Shown: in pieces, positions 47,388 to 56,765 of the stretch
Layout: each line of letters starts with the position of its first letter
Position numbering within the stretch: the first letter of the stretch is position 1
Assembly (NCBI RefSeq): GCF_946190275.1
Contig: NZ_CAMHZQ010000006.1
Location: 1 to 64,000, forward strand
Length of the DNA: 64,000 nt
Source of the DNA: Streptococcus mitis
GTDB lineage: Bacteria > Bacillota > Bacilli > Lactobacillales > Streptococcaceae
Direction of reading: 5' to 3'
Translations under genes and position numbers: made by a program
Notes under the pieces: model-generated
Database searches by the model: none
What the model was told of the DNA's origin: nothing
The model's input: the letters and a program-made list of their open reading frames with translations, nothing else

Positions 47388-47521
47388 TTTATTAAAAGAG
47401 GATAGGCTTGTTTAGGTAGCCCTCTGCAAATGCCCTCGATTTTCTTTAAAAAGGTCAAGTAAAACTAGGATTTTCTTGATGTTTTGTTGATTACGAACGA
47501 GTAAAGAGAGGAAAAGTAAAT

Positions 47522-48190
47522 ATGGAAACACAAGACTATGCATTTCAGCTAGGTTTGACTGTTGGAGAATTATTAAAAAGCAGTCAGAAGGATTGGCATG
47601 CTGCAATCAATCATCGTTTTGTTAAGGAACTTTTTGCGGGGACAATTGAGAATAAGGTCTTAAAAGAATACCTGATTCAAGATTATCACTTCTTTGATGC
47701 CTTCTTATCCATGCTGGGTGCTTGCGTAGCCCACGCAGACCAGCTTGAATCTAAGCTTCGTTTTGCCAAGCAACTAGGCTTTCTTGAAGCAGATGAAGAC
47801 GGTTATTTTCAAAAGGCTTTCAAAGAGTTAAAAGTATCTGAGAATGATTATCTGGAAGTGACCTTGCATCCTGTAACAAAAGCCTTTCAGCAGCTTATGT
47901 ATTCTGCTGTGTCTTCATCAGACTATGCCCATCTTTTGGTCATGCTGGTCATTGCAGAAGGTCTCTATTTAGACTGGGGTTCTAAAGATCTGCCTCTACC
48001 TGAATCCTATATTCATTCGGAATGGATTAATCTACACAGAGGTCCTTTCTTTGCAGAGTGGGTTCAATTTCTGGTTGACGAACTCAATCGTATCGGAAAA
48101 GGTCGAGAAGATTTGACAGAACTTCAGGAACGCTGGAATCAAGCGGTCGCTTTAGAATTAGCCTTTTTTGATATTGGTTATGACGCCTAG
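47522..48190 (+). CDS. tenA: TenA-family thiaminase II-type protein (cluster 1)
   Basis: 222 residues of the TenA/heme-oxygenase-like all-helical fold (HRFVKELFAGTIENKVLKEYLIQDYHFFDAF). TenA proteins hydrolyse aminopyrimidines and so salvage HMP from degraded thiamine. This one lacks an obvious nucleophilic Cys at the usual place (SSSDYAHLLVMLVIAEGLY), so it may be the TenA_E class. It is first behind TPP riboswitch 1; thiM follows after about 130 bases. GAGAGGAAAAG precedes the ATG. Confidence 0.85.
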   Translation: METQDYAFQLGLTVGELLKSSQKDWHAAINHRFVKELFAGTIENKVLKEYLIQDYHFFDAFLSMLGACVAHADQLESKLRFAKQLGFLEADEDGYFQKAFKELKVSENDYLEVTLHPVTKAFQQLMYSAVSSSDYAHLLVMLVIAEGLYLDWGSKDLPLPESYIHSEWINLHRGPFFAEWVQFLVDELNRIGKGREDLTELQERWNQAVALELAFFDIGYDA

Positions 48191-48319
48191 AGAAAGTTTA
48201 GGATGTTGACAAATTTGATGAGGTAAATCATTCAATGTAAATGAAAAAAATTTCTTAACGAAAGATAGAGATAAATCGAAATCAGTAGATCGTATAAAGT
48301 GAAAAGGAAGGATTTCAAT

Positions 48320-49102
48320 ATGACAAGTTTAAAATTATTAAAAGAAAAAGCACCATTGGTAATCTGTATTACCAATGATGTTGTAAAAAATTTCACAGCA
48401 AATGGATTAGTAGCACTGGGTGCATCACCAGCCATGAGTGAATTTCCAGCAGATTTAGAGGATTTGTTAAAGTATGCTGGTGGTTTATTAATAAACATAG
48501 GAACATTGACAGATGAAAATTGGAAATTATACCAAGCTGCTCTGAAAATTGCAGAGAAATATAATGTCCCAGCAGTTTTAGATCCTGTAGCCTGTGGAGC
48601 AGGAGAATATAGAAAAAAAGTAGCAGATGATCTAATCAACAATTATAAACTAGCAGCGATTAGGGGAAATGCTGGCGAGATTGCCTCTTTAGTAGGGATA
48701 AATGTGGCATCTAAAGGAGTAGATAGTGCGGGCGTAGATAATATTGACGAAATCGCTCTAGCAGCAAACGCTAAGTTTCATATTCCAATAGTAGTAACAG
48801 GTGAAGTGGATGCTATTGCGGTTAATGGAGAAGTGGTAACGATTCATAATGGTAGTGCCATGATGCCAAAAGTTATTGGGACAGGATGCTTATTAGGTGC
48901 TGTAGTAGCAAGCTTTATCGGACTTGAAAAAGGTCAAGAATTAAAATCATTAGAAACAGCAATGTTGGTTTACAATATCGCTGGAGAAATGGCAGAAAAA
49001 CGCCCCAATGGGCATCTTCCTGGAACATTTAAAGTTGAATTTATAAATGCCTTATACGAGATTACAGATGAAGATGTAAAGGAATTCAAAAGAGTGAAGT
49101 AA
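48320..49102 (+). CDS. thiM: Hydroxyethylthiazole kinase (cluster 1 copy)
   Basis: 260 residues, ThiM family: [59 protein letters not shown] and the catalytic [13 protein letters not shown]. It phosphorylates hydroxyethylthiazole for thiamine assembly. The ATG at 48320 follows AAGGAAGG by seven bases. The DNA is visibly richer in A and T and uses more AAA, GAA and TTA codons than the cluster 2 copy at 54022, and the proteins share only the family motifs, so this copy looks horizontally acquired. Confidence 0.92.
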   Translation: MTSLKLLKEKAPLVICITNDVVKNFTANGLVALGASPAMSEFPADLEDLLKYAGGLLINIGTLTDENWKLYQAALKIAEKYNVPAVLDPVACGAGEYRKKVADDLINNYKLAAIRGNAGEIASLVGINVASKGVDSAGVDNIDEIALAANAKFHIPIVVTGEVDAIAVNGEVVTIHNGSAMMPKVIGTGCLLGAVVASFIGLEKGQELKSLETAMLVYNIAGEMAEKRPNGHLPGTFKVEFINALYEITDEDVKEFKRVK

Positions 49103-49103
49103 A

Positions 49104-49733
49104 ATGTTTCATAAAGAATTACTAAAACTATATTTTATTTGTGGAACGACTACTTGCCAAGGAAAAGATCTATATACGGTCGTTGAGGAAGCCTTAAAAG
49201 GTGGTATAACCTTATTTCAATTCCGTGAAAAAGGTGAGGGAGCCCTGAAAGGTATAGAAAAAGTCGAACTAGCAATAAAACTACAGGCTCTTTGTAAAAA
49301 ATACAATGTTCCGTTTGTTGTTAATGATGATATTGATTTGGCGATGGAAATTGACGCTGATGGCGTACATGTAGGACAAGATGACCTTGGAGTTGATGAA
49401 ATTAGAAAATTGATGCCAGATAAAATAATTGGTCTTTCTATAAAAAACGAGAAAGAATTTCAACAATCAAAAGTTGAATATGTAGATTATGTTGGTGTTG
49501 GTCCTGTATTTGATACCCAGTCAAAAGATGATGCTGGTGGTGCTATAGGTTATGAAGGTCTTAAATTGATGAGAAAACTATTACCACAAATGCCCTTAGT
49601 TGCAATTGGTGGGATACAGACGCAACATATTAAAGACATTATGAAGACCAATGTTGACGGCGTTTCAATCATTTCAGCAATATCGTATGCAAAAAATATA
49701 GAAAAAACTGTTCGAGAAATGAGTGAACAATAG
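49104..49733 (+). CDS. thiE: Thiamine phosphate synthase (cluster 1 copy)
   Basis: 209 residues, TIM barrel. LFQFREKGEGAL, VPFVVNDDIDLAMEIDADGVHVGQDD, IGLSIKNEKE, VGVGPVFDTQSKDDAG and VAIGGI are the substrate and phosphate sites. It joins HMP diphosphate to thiazole phosphate. It begins one base after thiM stops and shares that gene's AT-rich composition. Confidence 0.92.
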   Translation: MFHKELLKLYFICGTTTCQGKDLYTVVEEALKGGITLFQFREKGEGALKGIEKVELAIKLQALCKKYNVPFVVNDDIDLAMEIDADGVHVGQDDLGVDEIRKLMPDKIIGLSIKNEKEFQQSKVEYVDYVGVGPVFDTQSKDDAGGAIGYEGLKLMRKLLPQMPLVAIGGIQTQHIKDIMKTNVDGVSIISAISYAKNIEKTVREMSEQ

Positions 49734-49947
49734 CTATCAATTTTCCTTGGATTCTGAGGGAGTAGGATTTTCTTTTTTCTAAAAAGCTATGTTCAGATTT
49801 AGCTCAAATGGCTAATCTATCAAACAAGACATTTGTTTTTTGCAAAAGAAAGATCTACTGTCTTTTTGAGTACAAGGCTGTATTTCCAGTTCAATTTCTT
49901 GAACTAGAATAAATCGTTTGTTAAAATAATTATATAATTAAATAATA

Positions 49948-50025
49948 AAGACATTTGGGGTGCTTTAGGCTGAGATGATACCCATTGAACCTGATACAGT
50001 TAATACTGGCGAAGGGAAATGTGAA
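49948..50025 (+). promoter_or_regulatory. TPP riboswitch 2 (THI element)
   Basis: GGGGTGC, GGCTGAGATGATACCC, TGAACCTGATACAG and GGCGAAGGGAAATGTG as in riboswitch 1, with AATACTGG closer to the general consensus than the AGACTGG of copy 1. It controls the seven-gene ykoEDC-tenA-thiW-thiM-thiE cluster. Confidence 0.95.
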
Positions 50026-50070
50026 AAGTTTTTTTCGTATGTCGAAAAGAACTGTCTAATCTTGTAAGCT

Positions 50071-50107
50071 AAACTCTAATTCTTGATTGTAATTGGAGTT
50101 TTTTTGT
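50071..50107 (+). terminator. Riboswitch-controlled terminator, thiamine cluster 2
   Basis: Same hairpin as in cluster 1 (AAACTCTAATT with AATTGGAGTTT, then TTTTTTG). Confidence 0.88.
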
Positions 50108-50191
50108 TTATTAAAAGAGGATAGGCTGGACGTTAAGCCTTTCGGTAGCTCACCTTGTATGCCCCACTTGTCTTTGAAAAAGGAGTTTTTT

Positions 50192-50752
50192 ATGTTGAAA
50201 AAATGGCAGTTAAAAGATGTTATCTTACTTGCTTTCTTGTCTATCTTTTTTGGTGGCGTTTTTGTAGGATCTGGCTATCTGTTTGATATCCTCACTCTGA
50301 TTTTAGCCCCTCTTGGCTTGCAGGCCTTTGCCAATGAAATCCTCTTTGGTCTCTGGTGTATGGCTGCGCCCATTGCGGCCATCTTTGTTCCAAGAGTGGG
50401 AAGCGCAACGATTGGTGAAGTGCTAGCTGCGCTTGCTGAAGTCCTTTATGGTAGCCAATTCGGTCTAGGTGCCCTTTTGTCTGGCTTGGTTCAAGGTTTG
50501 GGAAGTGAACTTGGTTTTATCGTAACCAAGAATCGCTATGAAAGTTGGCTCTCTCTAACTGCCAATAGTATTGGGATTACGCTTGTTAGCTTTGTCTATG
50601 AATACATTAAGTTAGGATATTACGCCTTTTCACTTCCATTTGTACTTTCCTTGTTTGTGGTGCGCTTTATTTCTGTCTTTTTCTTCTGTACCATCTTGGT
50701 TCGTGCCATTGTCAAACTTTATCATCAGTTTGCAGCTGGGGGCAAGGCATAG
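50192..50752 (+). CDS. ykoE: HMP-type ECF transporter substrate component YkoE
   Basis: 186 residues with five predicted helices, YkoE family (MLKKWQLKDVILLAFLSIFFGGVFV, GEVLAALAEVLYGSQFG). It is the S component that captures the thiamine pyrimidine precursor (HMP) for import. The ATG at 50192 has AAGGAG eight bases upstream; a longer frame from 50093 would run out of the terminator and is rejected. ykoD starts directly after the stop. Confidence 0.9.
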   Translation: MLKKWQLKDVILLAFLSIFFGGVFVGSGYLFDILTLILAPLGLQAFANEILFGLWCMAAPIAAIFVPRVGSATIGEVLAALAEVLYGSQFGLGALLSGLVQGLGSELGFIVTKNRYESWLSLTANSIGITLVSFVYEYIKLGYYAFSLPFVLSLFVVRFISVFFFCTILVRAIVKLYHQFAAGGKA

Positions 50753-52138
50753 ATGGGGCTGGAATTAAGGGAGATTCAGTCCCCAATTTTTTCGGAACCG
50801 ATTGATTTTACTTTTCATGCGCAAGCCTTTACCTTGTTAGTTGGGAGCAGTGGTTCAGGAAAATCGAGTCTCTTTCAAATGATTGCCCAAGTCAGTTTTC
50901 TTCCCTATAGCGGTCAAGTCCTGATAAATGGGAGCGAGGTCAGTCAGCTTTCTATCATCGAACGTGTCCAGACGGTTGGTATCCTCTTTCAAAATCCCAA
51001 TCATCAATTTACCATGGAGAACTTGTTTGAGGAGCTGGTTTTTACCTTGGAAAATATTGGGCATCCCGTTCAGGAAATTGATTCTAAAATAGCAGAGGTG
51101 GTCCAGCAATGTCGCTGCAAGGCAATCTTGCACCGTCCCATTCATCACTTATCAGGTGGGGAAAAGCAAAAGGCTGCACTGGCAGTTCTCTTTGCTATGA
51201 ATCCTAGGGTCTATCTCTTGGATGAGCCCTTTGCTTCCATTGACCGCAAGAGTAGGATAGAGATATTGGAGATTCTAAAAGAGTTAGCTTCTAATGGGAA
51301 GACAGTTATTTTGTGCGACCATGATTTAACGGACTATGAAGCCTATATCGACCATATGGTGGAGCTAAGAGATGGGCAACTAAGGGAAGTGTTTCAAATC
51401 CCTACCTCTGATATGACCCAGGTTACTTCAAAGGAAGTTGCTTCTAGCCCAGAACTATTCCACATGGATAGAGCAACTTGTGAGCTGGATAAGCGTCCCC
51501 TCTTTTCAATTGCGGATTTTACATTCTATCAAGGAATTTCCTGTATCTTGGGTGACAATGGTGTCGGGAAATCAACCCTCTTTCACTCCATTCTTCAATT
51601 TCAAAAGTATAAGGGGCGCATTACTTGGAAGGGTTCGGTTCTAAAAAAGAAAAAGAGTTTGTACCGTGACCTGACGGGTGTTGTTCAGGAAGCTGAGAAG
51701 CAGTTTATCAGAGCCAGTCTGCGAGAAGAGCTGCAATTAGATGGACCTGATTCTGAAAGAAATCAGCGGATACTTCAAGCTTTACAATATTTTGATCTGG
51801 AGCAGGCACTTGATAAGAGTCCTTATCAATTAAGTGGTGGCCAGCAAAAGATTCTTCAGCTCTTGACCACCTTGACTAGTAAGGCTTCTGTGATCTTGCT
51901 AGATGAACCTTTTGCTGGTTTGGATGATAGAGCTTGCCATTATTTTTGTCAGTGGATTGTGGAGGAGAGAAATCAAGGAAGAAATTTTCTGATCATTAGC
52001 CATCGTTTGGATCCCTTGATCTCTGTGGTTGATTATTGGATTGAGATGACTAGTCAGGGTCTCAGTCATGTGAAAGAAGTAACCATTACCAAACCTCTCC
52101 CATCTCTGAACAATGATACTCAAGGGGAGGTGAGATAG
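50753..52138 (+). CDS. ykoD: ECF transporter double ATPase YkoD
   Basis: 461 residues with two ABC ATPase domains. Domain 1 has Walker A GSSGSGKSS, signature LSGGEKQK and Walker B VYLLDEPFASID. Domain 2 has GDNGVGKST, LSGGQQKI and VILLDEPFAGLD. It energises HMP uptake with YkoE and YkoC. No gap to ykoE and one base to ykoC. Confidence 0.93.
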   Translation: MGLELREIQSPIFSEPIDFTFHAQAFTLLVGSSGSGKSSLFQMIAQVSFLPYSGQVLINGSEVSQLSIIERVQTVGILFQNPNHQFTMENLFEELVFTLENIGHPVQEIDSKIAEVVQQCRCKAILHRPIHHLSGGEKQKAALAVLFAMNPRVYLLDEPFASIDRKSRIEILEILKELASNGKTVILCDHDLTDYEAYIDHMVELRDGQLREVFQIPTSDMTQVTSKEVASSPELFHMDRATCELDKRPLFSIADFTFYQGISCILGDNGVGKSTLFHSILQFQKYKGRITWKGSVLKKKKSLYRDLTGVVQEAEKQFIRASLREELQLDGPDSERNQRILQALQYFDLEQALDKSPYQLSGGQQKILQLLTTLTSKASVILLDEPFAGLDDRACHYFCQWIVEERNQGRNFLIISHRLDPLISVVDYWIEMTSQGLSHVKEVTITKPLPSLNNDTQGEVR

Positions 52139-52139
52139 T

Positions 52140-52790
52140 ATGGTCAAAGTAGCAACCCAGACACCGATTATCAGTCTCTTCTTGCTGATTTTATCCTTGG
52201 AAACATCTTTCATTCCTTCGATTGCTCTGAATCTTTCGGTAGTCGCATTTTGTATCCTCTTTATGCTCTATTACCGTCGATTTAAAGTATTGGCTTGGAT
52301 GATTCTGCTCGCCATTTTGCCATCCTTTGCCAACTACTGGGCAGTTCAGTTACATGGTGATGCTTCGCAGGCAGTCATGCTTGGAACGAGGGCCTTTGTG
52401 ACCGTTTGTATTGGTCTTGTTTTTGTTTCCTCTATTTCCCTAAAAGAGCTTCTCTTGTACTTGGCTCAAAAGGGGTTATCACGCTCTTGGTCCTATGCCT
52501 TGATTGTGGTATTCAATTCCTTCCCCCTCATTCAGCAAGAAATCAAGTCTCTCAAGGAAGCTTGCCTATTACGCGGTCAAGAACTGCATTTTTGGTCTCC
52601 CTTGATTTACAGCAAGGTTCTGATGACAGTCTTTAGATGGCGCCATCTTTACCTGAGAGCTCTATCGGCGCATGGATATGACGAACATGCACAGGTGGAG
52701 AATCGCTATCGGACTTTTTATATTCCTCAAAGGACACTATTCATCTACCTGCTTTTCTTTTTATTGCTTCAAACCAGTCTATTTTTATAA
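52140..52790 (+). CDS. ykoC: ECF transporter transmembrane component YkoC
   Basis: 216 residues, EcfT/CbiQ family: N-terminal helices, then the cytoplasmic coupling motif SLKEACLLRGQEL and ALSAHGYDEHAQ (Ala-Arg-Gly-like). It completes the HMP transporter. GGGGAGGTGAG before the ATG overlaps the end of ykoD. Confidence 0.9.
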   Translation: MVKVATQTPIISLFLLILSLETSFIPSIALNLSVVAFCILFMLYYRRFKVLAWMILLAILPSFANYWAVQLHGDASQAVMLGTRAFVTVCIGLVFVSSISLKELLLYLAQKGLSRSWSYALIVVFNSFPLIQQEIKSLKEACLLRGQELHFWSPLIYSKVLMTVFRWRHLYLRALSAHGYDEHAQVENRYRTFYIPQRTLFIYLLFFLLLQTSLFL

Positions 52791-52800
52791 AGGAGTTATT

Positions 52801-53493
52801 ATGGAATTTACAGATATTGCGATGGAATTATCCAAGGAAGCTTGGCAGGCTTCCTTTCATCATCCCTTTATTTTACAGTTGCAAGAGGGAAATTTAGACC
52901 CTGCAATTTTCCGCTATTACTTGATTCAGGATGCCTACTATCTGAAGGCCTTCTCAGAAGCCTATCACCTCTTGGCTGATAAGACTTTGAATGAGGAAAT
53001 GAGAAGACTCTTGAAACAACATGCTCAGAGTCTAGTGGAAGGTGAGTTGTTTATCCGCCAACAATTTTTCAAGGAGTTGGAAATCAGCGATCAGGAAATG
53101 GATGAGTATCCAATCGCGCCAACTTGCTATCATTATATCTCTCACATTTATCGTCAATTTGAAGAAGCAAATCTAGCCATTGCTTTTGCAAGCTTGCTGC
53201 CTTGTCCTTGGTTATACCATGATATAGGTAAATCACTTAATCTTAAACCATCACCAAATCCTCTCTACCAACAATGGATTGAAACTTATATTACGGATGA
53301 GTTGGAGCAGCAGATCAGAGAGGAGGGAGCGCTGGTCAATCAACTCTATCGAGAAAGTGACGAGACAGACAGGAAAAAAATGCTAGATGCCTTCCACATC
53401 AGTGTTCATATGGAAGCTAAGTTTTGGGAAATGGCCTATCAACACCAGACATGGAAGAGCGATTTACAGTCTTTAGAAACAGGAGAAGAATAG
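52801..53493 (+). CDS. tenA: TenA-family thiaminase II (cluster 2)
   Basis: 230 residues, TenA family: HPFILQLQEGNLDPAIFRYYLIQDAYYLKAFSEAY, a cysteine in APTCYHYISHIY that fits the catalytic position of TenA_C, and LLPCPWLYHDIGK. It is predicted to hydrolyse aminomethyl-HMP for salvage. The ATG at 52801 follows AAAGGAG by seven bases; an open frame starting at 52672 is rejected because it overlaps ykoC and lacks a ribosome site. Confidence 0.9.
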   Translation: MEFTDIAMELSKEAWQASFHHPFILQLQEGNLDPAIFRYYLIQDAYYLKAFSEAYHLLADKTLNEEMRRLLKQHAQSLVEGELFIRQQFFKELEISDQEMDEYPIAPTCYHYISHIYRQFEEANLAIAFASLLPCPWLYHDIGKSLNLKPSPNPLYQQWIETYITDELEQQIREEGALVNQLYRESDETDRKKMLDAFHISVHMEAKFWEMAYQHQTWKSDLQSLETGEE

Positions 53494-53497
53494 AAAC

Positions 53498-54022
53498 ATG
53501 AGAAAGCACCAATTACAAGTTCACAAATTAACCATTTTATCCATGATGATTGCCCTTGATGTAGTTCTTACGCCTATCTTTCGGATTGAGGGAATGGCAC
53601 CGATGTCCAGTGTAGTCAATATTCTAGCAGGAATCATGATGGGACCTGTTTATGCCTTGGCTATGGCTACAGTGACAGCCTTTATCCGTATGACGACTCA
53701 AGGGATTCCACCTTTAGCTCTCACAGGAGCGACTTTTGGAGCCCTTCTAGCAGGTCTCTTTTATAAGTATGGTCGAAAATTTTACTTTTCTGCCTTGGGA
53801 GAAATTTTGGGAACAGGTATTATTGGTTCTATTGTTTCCTATCCTGTTATGGTACTCTTTACAGGATCGGTTGCAAAGCTTAGCTGGTTTATCTATACTC
53901 CTCGATTTTTCGGAGCAACCTTGATTGGTACAGCGATTTCCTTTATTGCCTTTCGATTTTTAATCAAGCAGGAATTCTTTAAAAAAGTGCAGGGATATTT
54001 CTTTGATGAAAGGATAGACTGA
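53498..54022 (+). CDS. thiW: Thiazole transporter substrate component ThiW
   Basis: 174 residues with five predicted helices, ThiW family ([47 protein letters not shown]). It is an ECF S component for hydroxyethylthiazole and would use the housekeeping ECF module, not seen in this window. The stop overlaps thiM by one base (TGATG). Confidence 0.9.
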   Translation: MRKHQLQVHKLTILSMMIALDVVLTPIFRIEGMAPMSSVVNILAGIMMGPVYALAMATVTAFIRMTTQGIPPLALTGATFGALLAGLFYKYGRKFYFSALGEILGTGIIGSIVSYPVMVLFTGSVAKLSWFIYTPRFFGATLIGTAISFIAFRFLIKQEFFKKVQGYFFDERID

Positions 54023-54825
54023 TGCAGGCATTTACAAATCCCTTTCCTCTGGAAACGACTTCCCTCATTCACTGCATTACCAATGAGATTTCTTGTGAGA
54101 TGCTAGCAAATGGGATTTTGGCTCTGGGATGTAAACCAGTTATGGCAGATGATCCCCGTGAGGTTCTTGATTTTACTAAGCAAAGCCAGGCACTCTTCAT
54201 CAATTTGGGGCATTTGTCAGCTGAGAAGGAAAAAGCAATCCGTATAGCAGCTTCTTATGCAGACAAAGTTTGTCTCCCAATGGTAGTAGATGCGGTTGGC
54301 GTAACGGCTTCATCCATTCGTAAGAGCTTAGTTGAAGACCTTTTAGACTATAGACCTACGGTCCTTAAAGGAAATATGTCAGAAATTCGAAGTCTTGTTG
54401 GCTTAAAACACCACGGAGTTGGGGTCGATGCGAGTGCTAAAGATCAAGAAACTGAGGATTTACTTCAAGTCTTGAAAGACTGGTGTCAGACCTATCCAGG
54501 TATGTCATTCTTAGTCACAGGCCCCAAGGACCTCATCGTTTCGAAGAATCAGGTCGCTGTATTGGGAAATGGCTGTGCAGAATTAGACTGGATAACAGGA
54601 ACAGGAGATTTGGTTGGAGCTTTAACAGCTGTTTTTCTCAGCCAAGGAAAGACTGGCTTTGTAGCTTCGTGTCTAGCGGTCTCTTATCTCAATATCTCTG
54701 CGGAGAGAATAGTTGTTCAAGGAATGGGATTGGAAGATTTTCGATACCAAGTTCTCAATCAGCTTTCGCTCCTCAAAAGAGATGAAAACTGGCTAGCCGC
54801 TATCAAAGGAGATATTTATGAATAG
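54022..54825 (+). CDS. thiM: Hydroxyethylthiazole kinase (cluster 2 copy)
   Basis: 267 residues, ThiM family: [53 protein letters not shown] and [15 protein letters not shown]. In the catalytic loop GTGD replaces the GTGC of the cluster 1 copy. It acts on thiazole brought in by ThiW, encoded just upstream and translationally coupled. It overlaps thiE by eight bases. Confidence 0.92.
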   Translation: MQAFTNPFPLETTSLIHCITNEISCEMLANGILALGCKPVMADDPREVLDFTKQSQALFINLGHLSAEKEKAIRIAASYADKVCLPMVVDAVGVTASSIRKSLVEDLLDYRPTVLKGNMSEIRSLVGLKHHGVGVDASAKDQETEDLLQVLKDWCQTYPGMSFLVTGPKDLIVSKNQVAVLGNGCAELDWITGTGDLVGALTAVFLSQGKTGFVASCLAVSYLNISAERIVVQGMGLEDFRYQVLNQLSLLKRDENWLAAIKGDIYE

Positions 54826-55450
54826 AGAGGCGCTTAGACTGTATCTGGTAACCAACCGCTACCAAGATTCCTTGGAAAGCTTTCTTGAAAAGATTGAGAC
54901 GGCTTGCCGTTCAGGGGTTACCATAGTCCAATTACGAGAAAAAAATCTCACAACCAATCAATATTATCAACTGGCAAAAAAAGTCAAGGAAATAACAGAT
55001 GCCTATCAGGTACCCTTGATAATCGATGATCGTTTGGATGTTTGTCTTGCAGTTGATGCTGCTGGTCTGCATATTGGAGACGATGAACTACCAGTTTCGG
55101 TTGCCAGACAAGTCTTGGGCCCTGACAAAATACTTGGTGTCACAGCTAAAACTGTAAAAAGAGCCCTCGAGGCAGAAGAAGGAGGGGCGAATTACTTGGG
55201 GACAGGAGCCATTTTCCCGACTACGACCAAGGAAAATGCACCCATCACTCTGATTTCAACCTTGAAGACAATTTGCCAAAGGGTTGCCATTCCAGTAGTT
55301 GCTATTGGCGGCTTGACATCAGAGAATATTGACCAACTTGCCGCAACTGGCATAGCTGGAGTAGCTGTAGTGCGTGATTTGATGCAGGCAGAAGATATTG
55401 AGGCAAAAACACAAGCTTTTTTAACAAAGTTGGATGACATTATTTTCTAA
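54818..55450 (+). CDS. thiE: Thiamine phosphate synthase (cluster 2 copy)
   Basis: 210 residues, TIM barrel: [66 protein letters not shown] and VAIGGL. This is the more typical streptococcal-type copy. It ends the cluster; BOX element 3 and a terminator follow at once. Confidence 0.93.
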   Translation: MNREALRLYLVTNRYQDSLESFLEKIETACRSGVTIVQLREKNLTTNQYYQLAKKVKEITDAYQVPLIIDDRLDVCLAVDAAGLHIGDDELPVSVARQVLGPDKILGVTAKTVKRALEAEEGGANYLGTGAIFPTTTKENAPITLISTLKTICQRVAIPVVAIGGLTSENIDQLAATGIAGVAVVRDLMQAEDIEAKTQAFLTKLDDIIF

Positions 55451-55453
55451 TTA

Positions 55454-55567
55454 ATACTCAATGAAAATCAAAGAGCAAACTAGGAAGCTAGTTGCAGGTT
55501 GCTCAAAGCACAGCTTTGAGGTTGCAGATAAAGCTGACATAGATTGAAGAGATTTTCGAAGACTATA
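55454..55567 (+). repeat. BOX element 3
   Basis: About 114 bp, starts ATACTCAATGAAAATCAAAG, contains GGTTGCTCAAAGCACAGC and TTTGAGGTTGCAGATAAAGC, and ends TTTTCGAAGACTAT. Lies just after thiE. Confidence 0.85.
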
Positions 55568-55612
55568 AAAACTCTCTAATTCCCTTAAAGTGGGAACTAG
55601 AGAGTTTTTTTA
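55567..55612. terminator. Bidirectional terminator between thiE and thiD
   Basis: AACTCTCTAATTCCC pairs with GTGGGAACTAGAGAGTT (one mismatched turn), flanked by A and T runs; it overlaps the thiD stop codon. Confidence 0.85.
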
Positions 55613-56401
55613 ATCTTTAAAGCTTGTATGGTTGACTGGGCCAGAACCATGACCGAGTTGAGGGGCGTCTTGGATGGCTTTCGTGATAAAGGCCTTGGCT
55701 TTATCGACTGCTTGATAGAGGGTTTTCCCCTTGGCTAGTTCAGCAGTAATCACTGCAGCAAAGGTACATCCAGTACCATGTGTATGACAGGTTTGAATTC
55801 GTGGACTTTCCCAGACAAATTGGTCATCCTTGGTAAAGAGGAAATCTTTGGCACCGCCTTCGAGATGACCACCTTTGATGACAACAGACTGAGGACCAAA
55901 TTCTTTTAAAATCAGGCGACCGGCACGTTGCATGTCTTCGGAATCATGGATTGAAAAACTAACAATCTCTTCTGCCTCAGGAAGATTGGGTGTGATAATG
56001 GTTGCAAGTGGAAGCAGATTTGTTTTTAGGTAGGTTCTGGCACTGGTATCAATCAGGGTGTCTCCGCTCGTAGCGACCATAACAGGGTCAAGAACGTAGG
56101 GACAATCCAGCTTTTTAAGATAGGGCTGGATGATTTCCATAATTTCGGTAGTTGCCAACATCCCAGTTTTTACAGCCTGAGGCTTGATATCCGAAAAGAC
56201 GCTCTCCAATTGGGCTTTCAACATTTGAGGAGAAACGTGCTCGATCAATTGAACGCCTCGGGTATTTTGAGCGACAAGACTTGTCACAACAGCCATTCCA
56301 TAGACATCTCTAGCTTGGAATGACTTCAAGTCAGCCATAATGCCAGCACCACCGCTAGGGTCAGTCCCTGCAATGGTCAAAGCAACGGGTAAATAAGTCA
56401 T
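55610..56401 (-). CDS. thiD: Hydroxymethylpyrimidine / phosphomethylpyrimidine kinase
   Basis: 263 residues, ribokinase fold: ALTIAGTDPSGGAGIMADLKSF, PYVLDPVMVATSGDTL, TPNLPEAEEIV, VVIKGGHLEG and the catalytic THGTGCTFAAV. It phosphorylates HMP twice, giving the second substrate of ThiE. It is convergent with cluster 2 and has its own TPP riboswitch upstream. GGGAGG precedes the ATG on the minus strand. Confidence 0.94.
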   Translation of the reverse strand: MTYLPVALTIAGTDPSGGAGIMADLKSFQARDVYGMAVVTSLVAQNTRGVQLIEHVSPQMLKAQLESVFSDIKPQAVKTGMLATTEIMEIIQPYLKKLDCPYVLDPVMVATSGDTLIDTSARTYLKTNLLPLATIITPNLPEAEEIVSFSIHDSEDMQRAGRLILKEFGPQSVVIKGGHLEGGAKDFLFTKDDQFVWESPRIQTCHTHGTGCTFAAVITAELAKGKTLYQAVDKAKAFITKAIQDAPQLGHGSGPVNHTSFKD

Positions 56402-56494
56402 CTAAAACCTCCCAACCAACTGAAGTTTGTATTCTTAAGAACAAGCTGGTCTGTTTTAGAAAGGTAATAGAAGACTGCTAGTCCACATTATCAT

Positions 56495-56580
56495 TTCCAC
56501 TTCCATCAGCTAGCATTACCTAGATTGAGTCAAAGGGTCTAACAGTTGTTAATCTCAGCTTTACGCACCCCTAGTGGTTG
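56495..56580 (-). promoter_or_regulatory. TPP riboswitch 3, diverged, upstream of thiD
   Basis: On the minus strand: CTAGGGGTGCG, AGCTGAGATTAACA, AGACCCTTTGACTCAATCTA, GGTAATGCTAGC and TGATGGAAGTGG. These match the THI order GGGGTGC, CTGAGA, ACCCTTTGAACCTGATCTAG, TAATGCTAGC, GAAGGGAA, with changes in the central and last motifs. A TGCTATACT promoter (hexamer 56596-56601) lies just upstream. No clear terminator follows before the thiD start (56402-56494), so control may be on translation. Confidence 0.8.
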
Positions 56581-56695
56581 TTTTCTTTTTTCTTTAGTAT
56601 AGCATATTTTTATAGTTTATATAGTAAAAATTGACTGCAAATCCTTTATCAAATGATTAAAATTCAATTTTTCAAAGAAAAGATTGATTTTATAA

Positions 56696-56747
56696 TTGAC
56701 AAATGTAGATTTTTGGAGTATACTAACAATTGTAATTGACAAATGTA
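56696..56747 (+). promoter_or_regulatory. copY promoter with two CopY operators
   Basis: The -35 TTGACA (56696-56701) and -10 TATACT (56719-56724) are 17 bases apart. Two identical cop boxes, GACAAATGTA at 56698-56707 and 56738-56747, fit KACANNTGTA; the first overlaps the -35 and the second lies past the -10, 40 bases away. The CopY repressor is expected to bind both and release on copper. Confidence 0.92.
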
Positions 56748-56765
56748 GATTTTGGAGGTGTGATT

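Larger units (their letters stand above)
47216..47408 (+). repeat. 193-bp thiamine-leader repeat, copy 1
   Basis: The segment containing the TPP riboswitch and its terminator is repeated at 49935-50127 with the same length and only about seven substitutions. Confidence 0.85.
49935..50127 (+). repeat. 193-bp thiamine-leader repeat, copy 2
   Basis: Same length as 47216-47408 with about seven substitutions, mostly between aptamer and terminator. Confidence 0.85.

Noticed and set aside
50093..50191. A longer N-terminus for YkoE starting at 50093
   Set aside because: It would begin inside the riboswitch terminator; the ATG at 50192 has a proper ribosome site and begins the conserved protein.
52672..52800. 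A longer N-terminus for the cluster 2 TenA
   Set aside because: It overlaps ykoC in another frame and lacks a ribosome site; the ATG at 52801 follows AAAGGAG.
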